A DNA stretch of 64,000 nucleotides from Sesamum alatum. Lineage: Eukaryota > Streptophyta > Magnoliopsida > Lamiales > Pedaliaceae. The DNA lies in contig JACGWO010000002.1 of the NCBI GenBank assembly GCA_034509735.1, forward strand, positions 51,209,115-51,273,114. Reading direction: 5' to 3'. Below, in pieces: positions 12,026 to 23,208 of this stretch. The notes beneath the pieces were generated by a model. That model was not told the origin of the DNA. It saw only the letters and a program-made list of their open reading frames with translations, and did not search any database. The position numbers were made by a program, and so were the translations under genes. Positions within the stretch are counted from its first letter, which is position 1, and each line of letters starts with the position of its first letter.

Positions 12026-12277
12026 CTGTTGGCAAAGTTGAGGCCTCATGATTCTAGAGGTCATGGGTTCGGATCCCTGTGTTGGTTGATGTTATGTTTA
12101 TTGTATAGTGGGTATGATTTGCTGTTGTAATAGCTAGGTGTTAGTTTATGTGATATTATTGATTTGATTGTTTATAATTGTCTCTATTCGATATTGATAG
12201 CCGACATGACTAAATATAATATCTTTACTTTCGATTAATAAAATTCATCGCTTCCAATTGACAAAAAAAAAAAAAAG
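12026..12277 (+). mobile_element. tRNA-derived SINE, subfamily A, 5'-truncated
   Basis: The copy has a degenerate A-box region (GTTGGCAAAGTTGAGG) and a B-box-like string GGGTTCGGATCCC, as expected for a tRNA-derived RNA polymerase III promoter. The body carries 'tgttgtaatagctaggtgttagtttatgtgat' and the tail is a long A run ending near 12276. The flanks AAGCCAAAA (12017-12025) and AAGCCAAAA (12278-12286) are a possible target duplication. The body closely matches the minus-strand copy at 22107-22363. Confidence 0.75.
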
Positions 12278-12767
12278 AAGCCAAAAATCATTAAAATAAA
12301 ATATTAATTATCTATTTATTGTTAAGATATAAGTCTCCATATTTGTTTTATAAAGAAGAAATAAACCAATTAATCTTTTCATTTCAATACTTTTATAAAT
12401 TCAAGTGTTCAATTAAAATATTTGTTTTATTATTTGTCTTTATAGACATGGAATTCTTGTGAATGGGAAGGGCATGCAACAAAACAAAAGAAACAACGCA
12501 ACACTAATTTCAACGTTATTTATGCCCTCATAATCAAAACCATGGCATAATGCAGATTAACTTATGTTATCCTTTGATTACCAACTCATTAATGTGATTA
12601 ATATAAGCAAATGTGTCTTAATCATTGATTGTGTATGCTGCCAAGGATGCCAGCGTGGGAAATCTCAATTATATGATTGGTAGAGATCATCACCAGCTCA
12701 ATTGACACGACAAATAATGGACCAATCACGGCACAAATATATTAACTTCCAATTTTTGTTAGAAATA

Positions 12768-12963
12768 ATTATACTTAAGCCCCTAACATATGGTCTAACC
12801 ATACAAAATATTCACGTCTTTTAAAAAATTACACATACAATCTGTAAAAACGTCAACGTCATTTCACAACCACCTATAATTTTTATATGTCAGAGGTGGT
12901 TTCTGTAATTACACAAAAGATGATAGTCGATTCTATAAATAGACCATAGGTCGAAGTATAAAT
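12768..12963. mobile_element. Probable MITE with imperfect terminal inverted repeats
   Basis: The left arm contains 'attatacttaagcccc' and 'tatggtcta'. The reverse complement of the right arm contains 'tttatacttcgacc' and 'tatggtcta'. The arms are about 25 bp and imperfect, and the middle holds 'acacatacaatctgtaaaaacgtcaac'-type text common in plant MITEs. No clear target duplication was found. Confidence 0.4.
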
Positions 12964-13333
12964 GTTATTCTAATTTTTTATTACTGCGAATTAATGTTTT
13001 ATATCATGTTATATTTCACCTATAATATTTCATTCACGTACTAAAATATGCTCTTAAAAAAAATAAATTATAAAAGTTTCTAAATATAGTATGTGTATAT
13101 ATAGAAAATAAAATACGAATTATAATATTAATTTACCAAAAACAAACAAATAATGTGGGGTGTTGTCAGCACTAGGCACCGCCCCGAATATTCATTGATT
13201 TATTGTCCACTAATATTAGGTAGTGATTGGGACGTGAAATCATGAGCTTCAAATATTTTTCTATGGCTAAATTTAAAATTTGCTACCTCATGAATACAAT
13301 AACATTTTAATTTTAAAACATAATATAATAAGT

Positions 13334-14456
13334 GGGTGAAATGCAATTTACCCTCTTTTGTTTTTAAAAATATTTAAAAATTCCCCTGTGAAAAATAAAA
13401 CACTAAAAAACCCCTTTGTGATCTCCAAAATAGGGCAAAACACCCTCTCCACGTCCACGCATTAAGTGCACCATACACGCCTTTTTCAATATTTTTTTAA
13501 TTTTATAATTGTGAAATGACAATATTACCCTTATTTATATACCGTTAGATCTCATCTCTTAAAATGGACGGTTCAAATCTTGTCAACATTATAAAAATAT
13601 ATTTTAAAATTTAATATATTTATATATATATATATATATTTAAATATAATTTATAAACCTTCAAAATTGTAGGTATTTATTTATATATAAATATATAATA
13701 TTTTTATGTATATATATGTATATATATAGATAAAACGGAGGGAAGAGGCATCGACCGTTGGCTCGCCGGCGCCACGGACGACGCGAAGTAGGCGATGGGA
13801 GGGAGGGGCTGGTGCGCGCGGAGTTGTGGAGGGGGCGGAGCGAAGGAGGTGAAGGGAGGGAAAGGGGCGGTGCGCGGAAGAGACGAAGACAAGGGAGAGG
13901 GGTGGCGCGCGGAGGAGGTGATGGGAGAGAAAACGGCGACGCGGCTGTGGAGAGGACGACGACGGGGAGCGGCGTAGGCTGTGAGGATGGCGGCGGTGGG
14001 GTGGGGGTGGTAAAACCCTAATTTTTAAAATATATTTTTAAATTCATAATAATATTTTATCTATATTAAATATATAGTAATATGATAAATATTAGTAGTT
14101 GAATCTAGACCATTAATTTAAACTAAGTAAAATTTGGACCATTGAATTTTGTGTTGAATCTGGACCCTTGATTCAAATCATATAAAATCTAGCCATTGAT
14201 CCATTCTCTATGAAATTTCAACCGTTAGATCTATAAAAAACAAGATCTGACGGTCCATAAATTAAGATGCAAAATGATTTTATTATCAAAAATTAAGGCC
14301 CGCTTGCATGAGGGGCGAGTGCAATACACCTCCCGAGTTGAGGGGGTGTTTTGCCATATTTTGGAGATCACAAGGGGATTTTTTAGTGTTTTATTTTTCA
14401 CAAGGGGAATTTTTTAAATATTTTTAAAAATACAGGGGGCAAATTGCATTTTACCC
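13334..14456. mobile_element. Mutator-type TIR element carrying a GC-rich segment (possible Pack-MULE)
   Basis: The ends GGGTGAAATGCAATTTACCC and the reverse complement of the right end GGGTAAAATGCAATTTGCCC form terminal inverted repeats that can be followed for more than 100 bp. The blocks 'gtgaaaaataaaacactaaaaaa' (two parts) and 'gatctccaaaata' occur in both arms. The same 10 bases, TATAATAAGT, flank both sides (13324-13333 and 14457-14466), in the size range of Mutator target duplications. The centre (about 13735-14010) switches abruptly to very GC-rich, purine-rich sequence unlike the host DNA. No transposase is present. Confidence 0.85.
13735..14010 (+). other. GC-rich insert inside the Mutator-type element
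   Basis: About 275 bp of GGC/GAGG-rich DNA are bounded on both sides by AT-rich element sequence. On the plus strand an 87-codon frame (13758-14021) reads as a low-complexity Arg/Gly-rich peptide. The minus strand gives a Pro/Ser-rich peptide. Neither shows a domain I recognise. The composition suggests captured exon or 5' leader DNA of a host gene, as in Pack-MULEs, but the source cannot be named from the sequence alone. Confidence 0.5.
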
Positions 14457-14466
14457 TATAATAAGT

Positions 14467-16282
14467 CAATTAGATTATAATTTTCAAAAAATAGACCACC
14501 AATACCAAATAAATGGGACATTGAATATATATATATATAAAACGCCATGGACTTTTAAATTTAGCCAATCACGTCCATAAATTGCAATAGAAAATCTAAT
14601 CCACATAAAATTAAGTGTTTGTTAACTCGTTACTTTTAGGACTTGTGATTTTTAATATGTATTCTTTCTATTCCATTTATAAATTATCTTTTTAATCTTT
14701 TTTCAGCATCCATAATAAGTTTTAATTTTTGGAGATGAATATTTGTTTCTAAGACCATCGTTTTATGAAACAAAGTGATTTGCCACCAGTAGGTTTAAAT
14801 ATTTATCTTCTATTGAAAAATAGTACAAAAATAAATATTCTTACTTTTTTTTAAGAAAAATTCTTCTGAAACTTTATAATGGATTAAATCATAGTCAAGA
14901 CAGAAAGTCATCTATGATGCATAATTTGTGACAAACACTACAATATATATATATATATATATTGTCAATAATACCTTTAAGTTAATTTTTTTTAAAATAT
15001 ATAATATATCAATTTATATATTTTAAAATATTATTTATTATATGTATGCAGTAACAATATATCACAATGGCAAATACTCTATCATAGTCATTTGGATGAG
15101 AAGGTTTTAAATTCAATTCAAATTGGAGAGTTAAGGTTGTGCTTGATTTTCTACAGTTTCTCATTTCATCTGGCACTGCGTGGATCGAATTCTTTATTTT
15201 AAAATTTATTATACTTTTTCTTTTAATTAATATACATACACAATGTGTATAAATACAGCATCATATATTTTATCTTTTTTAATATATATCATGTATATAT
15301 TAATGAAACAGGCAATTATTAATATATATTAATGTATATCTTTTTTAATATATATCAAGTATATTTTCACATAAATACATGAAAATATTTTGTAGGCAAG
15401 ATAAGAAGCGTGATGAAAAGGAACAGCGGCGGGCGACCGCCCCCTCCAACCCCTGTCCCCTGACATGGTAGGATTTGGTGGCATCGCATGCAATCCCAAC
15501 GTTAAAAACATTGAAATAGACCACAGCTCTACCCACCATTCACCATATACTGTTCCACACTTGTTCAAATTTTCTACCAATCTCTTCCCTTTTAATCAAA
15601 CTGTGGGCACCACAATATATACTCAGCACCTAGTCTCCTTCCCTTATAAGAGAGAAAAACGTTAAACTAGTCGGGATAATCATTTATAACAATTCTTCAT
15701 TGTTTCAATTAACTCAAGTTCAAAATAATAATTTGTGAACTGGAGATTTTAAATGTGGTAGAAACTAATGAATACGTCCTATCATGGATGTCGTGGAATA
15801 AAGATATTTATAAAGTCAAATGAATTCATTTGTCTGGTCTACGTGACATTATTTCAAATTATGAACTATCGAGCTATGTATAACCCGAAGCTTATTTATT
15901 ATTTTCATGCATAAACAACGGGTCACTATAACTGGTATTTATAAATAAAGAAAAAGGAAGGCTAGAAAATCAAACTGTGGGCGGTGGCCACTACTCATCA
16001 CTCTTATTCATATCATCATCCTCACAAGTGAACGTTACACAAACATATGGACTTCATTCCGCCACCTCGGATCTATCCACCTCCCTAGCCCCCACCCCCC
16101 TGCAAACGTCGTCGTCACCAATCCAACCGAAAATCAAAATTGCACTTCCAAGACATAAAAATTAAGTTTAAAATCAAAAAGAAAAAGCAAGCCTTGAATG
16201 ATTAATGGTCGGTTGTATCATAGTGAAAATTAAGCTCATCAATGGAGGGTCAGGTGGGCCCCTTCTCCCTCCCACTATTCCT
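14467..16282. other. Intergenic DNA upstream of the aquaporin gene
   Basis: No gene was supported. Features are (TA)n tracts at about 14525-14540 and 14943-14961, and a short GC-rich island near 15405-15480. The segment 15960-16160 is CA/CT-rich and probably lies in the distal promoter of the downstream aquaporin gene. Short frames on both strands around 15330-15660 look like chance. Confidence 0.5.
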
Positions 16283-16292
16283 CTATATATTA
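16283..16292 (+). promoter_or_regulatory. TATA box of the PIP1 gene
   Basis: The string CTATATATTA lies 109-118 bases before the start codon and is followed about 25-30 bases downstream by a C/A-rich region (CACTCAGCAGCAAACACAGG) suited to transcription initiation. This spacing is normal for a plant TATA promoter. A GGGCCC-containing string sits about 30 bases further upstream. Confidence 0.6.
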
Positions 16293-16400
16293 TCCTCATC
16301 TTCCACTCAGCAGCAAACACAGGCAACTCCTACTACTCTATACAGTTTACTTTTAACTTAGAAATTTCTTGAGTTTTTTTGTGGGAGAGAAGAGAAGAGG

Positions 16401-17826
16401 ATGGAGAGCAAAGAGGAGGATGTACGATTGGGAGCCAACAAGTTCTCGGAGAGGCAGCCCATCGGGACGGCGGCGCAGAGCCAGGACAAGGACTACAAGG
16501 AGCCACCACCGGCGCCGCTGTTCGAGCCCGGCGAACTCACTTCCTGGTCGTTTTACAGAGCCGGGATTGCTGAGTTTATTGCCACTTTCCTCTTCTTGTA
16601 CATAACCGTTTTGACTGTCATGGGGGTTAGCAAATCTGACTCCAAGTGTTCGACTGTTGGTATCCAAGGCATTGCTTGGGCTTTTGGTGGCATGATCTTT
16701 GCCCTTGTTTACTGCACTGCTGGAATTTCAGGTAATTATTTACCAAATTTATCTCTTATCTGTTTGTTGTTTTGCTCACAAGAGTTATTTGATGTATTCA
16801 TGACTATGTTGAATTGTTTGTGTTTCATAATCTTGAAAATTGTGGAATGGAGGAGTAGATGTTGAGAAATTAACTTGGAGTTCAAGACTATAGTAATGGT
16901 TGGATTAATTTGTATACTCTTTGCAGGAGGACACATCAATCCTGCTGTGACATTTGGGCTATTCTTGGCAAGGAAATTGTCCTTGACAAGGGCATTGTTC
17001 TACATAGTGATGCAATGCCTAGGTGCCATCTGCGGTGCGGGTGTGGTGAAGGGCTTCGGCGAGACTCTGTACCAGACCAAGGGCGGTGGTGCCAACGTTG
17101 TTGCCCATGGCTACACCAAGGGCGACGGCCTTGGTGCTGAAATCATCGGTACTTTTGTGCTCGTTTACACCGTTTTCTCTGCCACTGATGCCAAGCGCAG
17201 CGCTAGGGACTCCCATGTTCCCGTGAGTACTCATGCTTATTCGATCTCAAGATGCTTTCTTTAGTTGCTTGCTATTGATGCTAAGATTAGTTAGGAACAA
17301 AAATTGGGTTGACTGGTTGAATTTAAGGGAGAAATTGGATGATGTTTTGCAGATATTGGCACCATTGCCTATTGGATTTGCAGTGTTCTTGGTGCACTTG
17401 GCCACCATCCCCATCACCGGCACCGGTATTAACCCTGCCAGGAGTCTTGGAGCAGCCATCATCTACAACAAGAGCCATGCTTGGGATGATCATGTGAGCT
17501 TAAATTCTTGACTTATATCTTGAGATATAAATTTAGTAATGATCTTGAATTAGTTGTTCCGCATCGATAAATTGGATGATTTCGAACTCCAACTAGTAAT
17601 TTGAGATATGACTGCAACAGTGCATAGTAATTCTTGAAAATTGAAGAGTTCTTTTATAATATGATTGAACTTCAATCCCTTTTTGATCATGAAAAAGCTT
17701 GTTCTCACAATCGGATAATTACAACATGTGCAGTGGATATTCTGGGTCGGACCGTTCATTGGGGCAGCGCTGGCAGCTCTATACCACCAGGTGGTGATCA
17801 GGGCCATCCCATTCAAGTCCAAGTGA
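16401..17826 (+). CDS. PIP1: Plasma-membrane aquaporin, PIP1 subfamily
   Basis: Four exons (16401-16731, 16927-17222, 17353-17493, 17734-17826) splice to 286 residues, the normal PIP1 length. All introns are GT-AG. The protein is a six-helix water channel of the plasma membrane, and PIP1 proteins usually work in heterotetramers with PIP2. The long PIP1-type N terminus ([15 protein letters not shown]) and short C terminus (AIPFKSK) set it apart from PIP2. Both pore motifs are present: [11 protein letters not shown] in exon 2 and [11 protein letters not shown] in exon 3. The loop-A Cys (SDSKCSTVG) and the His of [13 protein letters not shown], part of the narrow water-selective filter, are intact. 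The split of exon 1 and 2 at ISG/GHINPA is the conserved PIP intron position. Translation starts at the first ATG after a purine-rich leader. No defects were seen, so it is probably functional. The PIP1 subtype number cannot be assigned. Confidence 0.97.
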
Positions 17827-18230
17827 GAACTTTTCCACCGCAAGAAAACAATCCCTTTTGATCTTCAAGCTGTGGCCATTCTTGCAAGAACATGAAGATG
17901 AAGAAGACAAAGACAGACAAAAAATAAATTCCAATGTTGTATTTTTCCAGTTTCCTCTTTTGTCAATTCCGTTTGTTGTATGTAATGTACGTATTAGCTG
18001 TGTGTAGGTGAGATGTGAAATTATGTGATGTTGTTAAGGCAGGGCAAAGGGAGTTGGGGCTTTTGGTTATTCAATGAAAGTCCAGCTAATGTGCTGCTGC
18101 TGCTACTGCCCAACTGAAGTAGGGTTGGGTTTGAGTGTCATTTGTAATGTTTTTTTATTATTATGTATGTGGCTGTGGAATGAGAAGTTGTCATAATTAA
18201 TAATACCTTGTCCTTGGCCGACCAAACCCT
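17827..18230 (+). other. PIP1 3' untranslated region and downstream DNA
   Basis: The roughly 400 bases after the stop codon are likely 3' UTR. An 'aaaaaataaattcc' string at about 17920 and 'tcaatgaaag' near 18070 are candidate polyadenylation signals, and the GT/T-rich stretch 17935-18180 is typical of plant 3' ends. The exact cleavage site cannot be seen. Confidence 0.4.
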
Positions 18231-21200
18231 ACCTTCTTCTCTCTTCTTTCCTTTTTTCGTGCTTCAAATAGTAGTGAGCAAGTGGCTGAGCTGAGTAGTA
18301 GGGGTCATTTTGAGAAAATGATAAGTCATCGTTTGTGCCCACAGTGGTAAATTTTGTACACCTTTGGCCATGTATATGTTAATTAAAATAGAATATGCAA
18401 TAGAGTTTGTATAAAAAATTCACTCAATAAATTTAATGTGTTGAATAAATATAATCAATTGCACGATTTAAAATGATGGACACTTTTATAGTCGCACTAT
18501 AAAAGAATTAGTATATTGATATGTTACTAATAAAAAAGTGATATATCACGTCATTCGATGCTAAAAAGTAAATTGAGATATTGGAATTCATTAAGTACTA
18601 GCATTGAAGCACACTCAATGCGAGTGCGGAGTCTTTTTTTTTTTTTTAATTATCAATATATTTGTTTAATTAAATTAGAAAAGGAGAAAAAAAATGAATA
18701 GCTAATGTACCAATAGATTAAAGATTTATATTTAAATTTGAAAAATACACCTTTTCTTATTACGAGGATTTAATTTCTTATTTGATGGTGTGTTTCATAG
18801 TTTATTTTTCGAAAAAACAGTACTTTTGAGATAAAAGTTATGTAAAAAAAATAATGTATGAAATGAGAATTAATTTTTAAAATATATTTGGGTGATAAAT
18901 GTATAATAATTGCAGTTGGTAGAATATGTAAAAGATATCTGATGAGAAGTAAAAATATATTAATTACCTTTGGTGTAATTATTTTTCTTTTCTGAAAGGA
19001 AGAAAGAAGAAAAAAGGATATATTGATAAATTTCCTTTGAAACCTTGACAAATAATAATAACTCGGTTTTTATGGGATAACTCAAGGATTCAGTTATAAG
19101 ACTTTTCTGCGAGAAGTTTTGTGTTCAAATTTTGTTTGTGTGAGTGTTAAAAATAATAATTTTAAAACATAGTATATTCTAAGATCAAATCTTAAAAAAG
19201 ACCCAAAAAAAAAAAAGGGTCCAAGCGATCATAGCCATAGAAATTTAATTGGGTCCATCTGGACAAAGATAAGGGGAATAATGTGGCAGGACCAAGTGGA
19301 GAAACAGAATACAACCTTCTAGTTCTTTGAAAATCAAAAGACTACAAATATTCATTTATTTTTTATTATTTTTGTTAGATCATAGAATCTTCTATACTAT
19401 TCTAGCCTCTAGGACGTCGGCACACAAGAGATGAAAAGGCAGTGGGATTAATGTTGAGATTCTACACTTTGAATTTTTGGCCCTTTCATTTAAATTCTCA
19501 TAGACTTCGTAATAAACACGTACCATGCATTGTATCATAAACATTTATATCAGAACATGACGTGGTTCACGATGTGATCGCTTTTTTGTTGATTTTTTTT
19601 ATTGTGTGAAATATTATTTATTATGTTTTTTAATGAATTTTTCGATTTTATTATGAAAATGCATCTAATTAGAGAGAAAATACATTGAGATATATAAATC
19701 GTTCAAGCTCCTCTTCTGTATTTAATGTGGATATTTGTCTACATCATAATATAAAATAGTGGATGTTATACTAAAGAGTCGTGTTTAATAATATCTAATT
19801 GTAGTTGTACACTCGATGTTTGTGCTTAAAGTTATTTGTGTAAAATTTAAATTTAATCAATACACAGACGTGTACCAAAAGTAGTTGTGCTGACTACATC
19901 TCCCTTAATTAACGGCATGGAGATTTAGAAGAAGAAAAAATAGAGAAATATGAACATTAGACCGTGCGTGTTTTTTTTTAGGATTTGCCGTGTGTATATA
20001 GTGTTTTGTTGTGTGGTGAATGTCTCTTTTTATATGCACGAGCGAAATTTAGATAGTTAGACTCACTTCCGTTAAACATAAACACAAAGGATTTTGACAT
20101 TCAACAGTCTTTGATGTTTTATATTTGAACATATTTTGGCAGAATTTAGCCAATTCAAAAAGAAATAAATAAATTTATATTTATCTTGGATTGATTTATG
20201 AAAATGCATAAGAATTAAATTTACTGCGAATTTATTATCTTGACACCTGTGAAAAATCCAAATTTGTTATGGATTTTAATTTCAGAACTCAATTATTAAT
20301 AAATTTATTTTAGACTTTTAATTGTTAATTTAGTTTTTAAAAAAAATAATGTCAACATATACATTTAAGATTTTATCACATATATCAATAGTTTCATAAT
20401 GAATAAAATCACAAATACAAAAAAATAAAAATAATAAACTCTTACACAAATAGATAAACCCTCACATGCGCGAGCCTCTTGCGTCCATAAATGTTTGTGA
20501 AATTTGGATGGTGGATGAAGTGTACATTGTAGGATTTAACGGTGGAGATTGGCGGATGCAAAAATGTTATAATTGGAACAAAATGATTGAAGTGGTAATG
20601 GTGGGGATGAGGGCGAAAGAAGGCTTGTTTTGTAATGTACACAAGTGGTTTACAACAAATGGATGGTGACGTTGGCCTCAAAGCACATGTTGTTTGCTGC
20701 TCAAATATCTATTGAAAAAATGTTATAAATAGGGCTATAAATGATTGGAGTCGAGTCCAACGTATTTTTGTTCAAAATTATTTGAATTATTATCGATTTA
20801 AAATTTTGTGTTTGATTTGATTTGGTTATCGATATAATTCGAGTTCAAACGAGCTTTAATTTGATCAAATATAAGTCGAACTCGAGTAATCTGATGTTTT
20901 TAAATATATTTTTATTATTTTTGCACTAATTGAATCGAGCTGAAGTCGAGTTCAAAAGTCACCGAACAAAAAGTTTTGTTCAGGTTTAACAAATCGAGTT
21001 CAAATGAGTTTTTATTGATCGATTCAATCGAGTATCAAATAATTTTTTTTTCTTGGGCCATAATTACACCTTCCTCCCATGAAGTTTAGTGCAATTACAC
21101 GTAGACCCCCTATTATTTAAGTAACTCTGACGTTTGCTTTCGTCCGACAAATAGATTCATGTATTAGTCAAATTTTTTGCAATTTATTGATATTAGCAAA

Positions 21201-21749
21201 ATAATTTGAAAGAAAATCCATGTTTATCTGCGAGTGACTTATTGTACGTCAAATATTTTTTTCTAACCAAACTATTTTATTGTTTTATTTTTTTAATAAT
21301 CAATTTCGAATGTAAGATTTCTACGTTGATCATTGCAGCAGAAGATCATGATTTATGATGATTCTACGGGATACGTGAATTGTAAAATAAGAACAATTTA
21401 AATTTAAAAAAATGGTTAATTTATAAGCAAATTTGATTTGATGGGGGATTAAAGAAGACGCAAAGGATATAAAAATGCAAGGAAAAAGAGCGTCAACTCT
21501 AAGAAAAAAAGAAACAAAGAATTGTGAGAATATTATGATGTTAATGGCATGTGACAATAAAATTTTCAATAATATAGTACTATCTTCGTATCACAAAATA
21601 TTGTCAGATTTCAGTTTTTATAATAGTCACCTTTTTCTAGGATATAAAATAAAATACTACCAAGGAATGCTTGAAATCTAGGAAAAAAGGGGATGCAATT
21701 TTCAAGAAATAACTACCACCAAATAAAAGAAAAGCGAAAAAAATCAATA
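18231..21749. other. Gene-free AT-rich intergenic DNA
   Basis: No supported gene in 3.5 kb. The segment 19070-19200 has weak tRNA-like spacing ('ataactcaagg', 'tgtgttcaaatttt') and may be an old SINE of another family. The segment 20735-21050 repeats the string 'cgag(t)tcaaa' many times in both orientations ('tcgagttc', 'gaactcgag'), typical of subterminal repeats of non-autonomous hAT-type elements. The frames overlapping on both strands at 20442-20681 have no family likeness. Confidence 0.45.
20735..21050. repeat. CGAGTTC/GAACTCG-rich subterminal-repeat region
   Basis: Variants of 'tcgagttcaaa' and its complement occur at least seven times in about 300 bp, for example 'ggagtcgagtcc', 'aattcgagttcaaacgagc', 'gtcgaactcgag', 'gaagtcgagttcaaa' and 'aatcgagttcaaatgag'. 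Clusters of a short motif in both orientations are characteristic of transposase-binding subterminal regions of DNA transposons such as hAT elements. No terminal repeats or target duplications were resolved. Confidence 0.4.
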
Positions 21750-22032
21750 CCTATACTATTATATAAAAAAAAATTATTTTTTGACTCACAAATGACGGTT
21801 AATGACACTGTCGCACTATTTTTTTGTAATGTTAAAAATAACCATTAAATAATATGATAACTACTTTATTCAACTTTTTAAATTTTATATTAATTGATAA
21901 ATTAGTTTCTTCTTTCTTGTTTTTTTAATGTGATGTGTTAGTTTATATATTTTACTATTATTTATAATATATTTTAAAGTATAAAAAATTATTTATTATA
22001 TACATGCAGGAACGGCGTACCACGATGGCTAG
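21750..22032 (+). mobile_element. Short non-autonomous Helitron, sibling of 1672-1959
   Basis: The sequence starts CCTATACTATTATATAAA (TC start mutated to CC) after an A and ends GATGGCTAG before a T. It aligns end to end with the intronic copy at 1672-1959, including 'gacggttaat', 'attgataaattag' and 'tttattatatacatgcagg'. It is 283 bp and non-coding. Confidence 0.7.
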
Positions 22033-22106
22033 TTGATGATAAAAAAATCAGGTGGCAATATAAAAATTGAGAACGTGTTGGGTTTTCTATTTATTCTTTT
22101 CTCTAT

Positions 22107-22363
22107 ATTTTTTTGAATTAAAATTGGTGAATTTTATTAATTGAAAGTAAAATGATTACATTCAATCATGTCGACTATCAATATCGAATAGAGATAATTA
22201 CAAACAATCAAATCAATAGTATCACATAAACTAACACCTAGCTACAATAACAGGAACATACCTATATACATTAGAAATAACATCAACCCACGCAGGGGTT
22301 CAAACCGATTACCTCTAGGATCATGAGGCCTCCGCTTCACCAATCAAATTAAGCCTCATTGCC
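22107..22363 (-). mobile_element. tRNA-derived SINE, subfamily A, minus strand
   Basis: Read on the minus strand, the head GGCAATGAGGCTTAATTTG is followed by 'attggtgaagcggaggcc', the B-box-like GGTTTGAACCCC and the body 'gtagctaggtgttagtttatgtgat', then a short A-rich tail. It matches the 12026-12277 copy, including 'ctctattcgatattgatag' and 'tcaattaataaaattc'. Target duplications are not clear. Confidence 0.75.
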
Positions 22364-22625
22364 AATTTTATTTCTATATTATTCACTCGTATATGCTAGT
22401 AATTTGTGACTTCATATTCAAGGGAGAGAAAATGTAGTGAAGATTTAAAAGAAAGAAGAAAAACTATTGGAAGCTAGTTATGCAGATAAAAAATTGGGTG
22501 ATATACACTCTTGAGTTAGAATTTATCTCTAATGAAATTGAGAAACTAACTCTTAATTCATTTGAGATTCCACCTAATTCCACCGTTATAGCCACAAAGC
22601 CATATCAATATAAAATACTGGTTCA

Positions 22626-22868
22626 CCAATGAAATCTAGCTCAGTTGACGAAGTTGAAACTCCCTGATCCCAAAGGTCATGGGTTCGAATCCCCTGCGTG
22701 GGATGATATTGTTTCTACTGTATAGTAGGTTATTTGTTTCTACTGTATAGTAGGTTATTTGTTGTTGTAATAGCACGATGTTAGCTTATGTGATATTGTC
22801 ATTATGATTGGTGTATTTGTCTCTGTCTGTTATTTCAATTAATAAAATTCATTACTTCCAACTCAAAA
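22626..22868 (+). mobile_element. tRNA-derived SINE, subfamily B, upstream of eIF3f
   Basis: The head CCAATGAAATCTAGCTCAG includes an A-box-like TAGCTCAGTTG, and the B box is GGGTTCGAATCCC. The body has the duplicated block 'atttgtttctactgtatagtaggtt' and 'gttgtaatagcacgatgttag'. The flanks ATATAAAATACTGGTTCA (22608-22625) and ATATAGAATAATGGTTCA (22869-22886) match at 16 of 18 positions and look like a slightly diverged target duplication. The insertion lies 340 bp before the eIF3f start codon. Confidence 0.85.
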
Positions 22869-22933
22869 ATATAGAATAATGGTTCAACTTTAAAATGAGA
22901 ACTAAAATTTAATGTTTATTTTTATATATTTCT

Positions 22934-23070
22934 GATAGGCCCATCGAAATTGAGCCCAACACTTCGCAGAATAAGATCCTAAATGATAGGCCCATCAAAG
23001 TTGACCCAACTTTCAGCAGAGCTGGATCCTAAAAGTAGGCCCATCAAAATTCATCCCAATATTGGGCTAA
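22934..23070 (+). promoter_or_regulatory. Tripled site-II (GGCCCA) promoter module of eIF3f
   Basis: Three direct repeats with a period of about 50 bp start at 22934, 22985 and 23035. Each begins G(AT)AGGCCCATC and continues 'aaa.ttga.ccca'. GGCCCA is the site-II element bound by TCP factors in plant genes for translation and growth. The repeats end about 140 bp before the start codon. A further AAACCCAAGCCCC string follows. Confidence 0.65.
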
Positions 23071-23149
23071 ACCCAAGCCCCATTATATCAATATATTCAC
23101 TGTAGATTCTCTCTTCTTCTTCACTTTTCATATTTCATACTGCAACCAT

Positions 23150-23183
23150 AAACCCTGCAATCGCTCTCTCTCTCTCTCTCTCT
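23150..23183 (+). promoter_or_regulatory. Telo-box-like motif and CT-rich leader of eIF3f
   Basis: AAACCCTG at 23150-23157 resembles the telo-box (AAACCCTA), which accompanies site-II elements in ribosomal and translation-factor genes. It is followed by a perfect (TC)n run at about 23163-23183 in the probable 5' leader, 26 bases before the start codon. Confidence 0.5.
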
Positions 23184-23208
23184 AGTCTACACTGCGGAAT
23201 CGAGGACA

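Noticed and set aside
13704..14021. Several overlapping frames in the GC-rich part of the Mutator-type element
   Set aside because: They are low-complexity on both strands and show no domain. Openness is expected from GC-rich, stop-poor DNA.
20442..20681. Possible small His/Pro-rich or Trp-rich protein gene
   Set aside because: Opposite-strand frames overlap fully, neither has a family likeness, and no promoter or splice context was seen.
22640..22705. tRNA gene suggested by TAGCTCAGTTG and GGTTCGAATCC
   Set aside because: The same text recurs in five copies with a conserved non-tRNA body, A tail and target duplications. They are SINEs, not functional tRNA genes.
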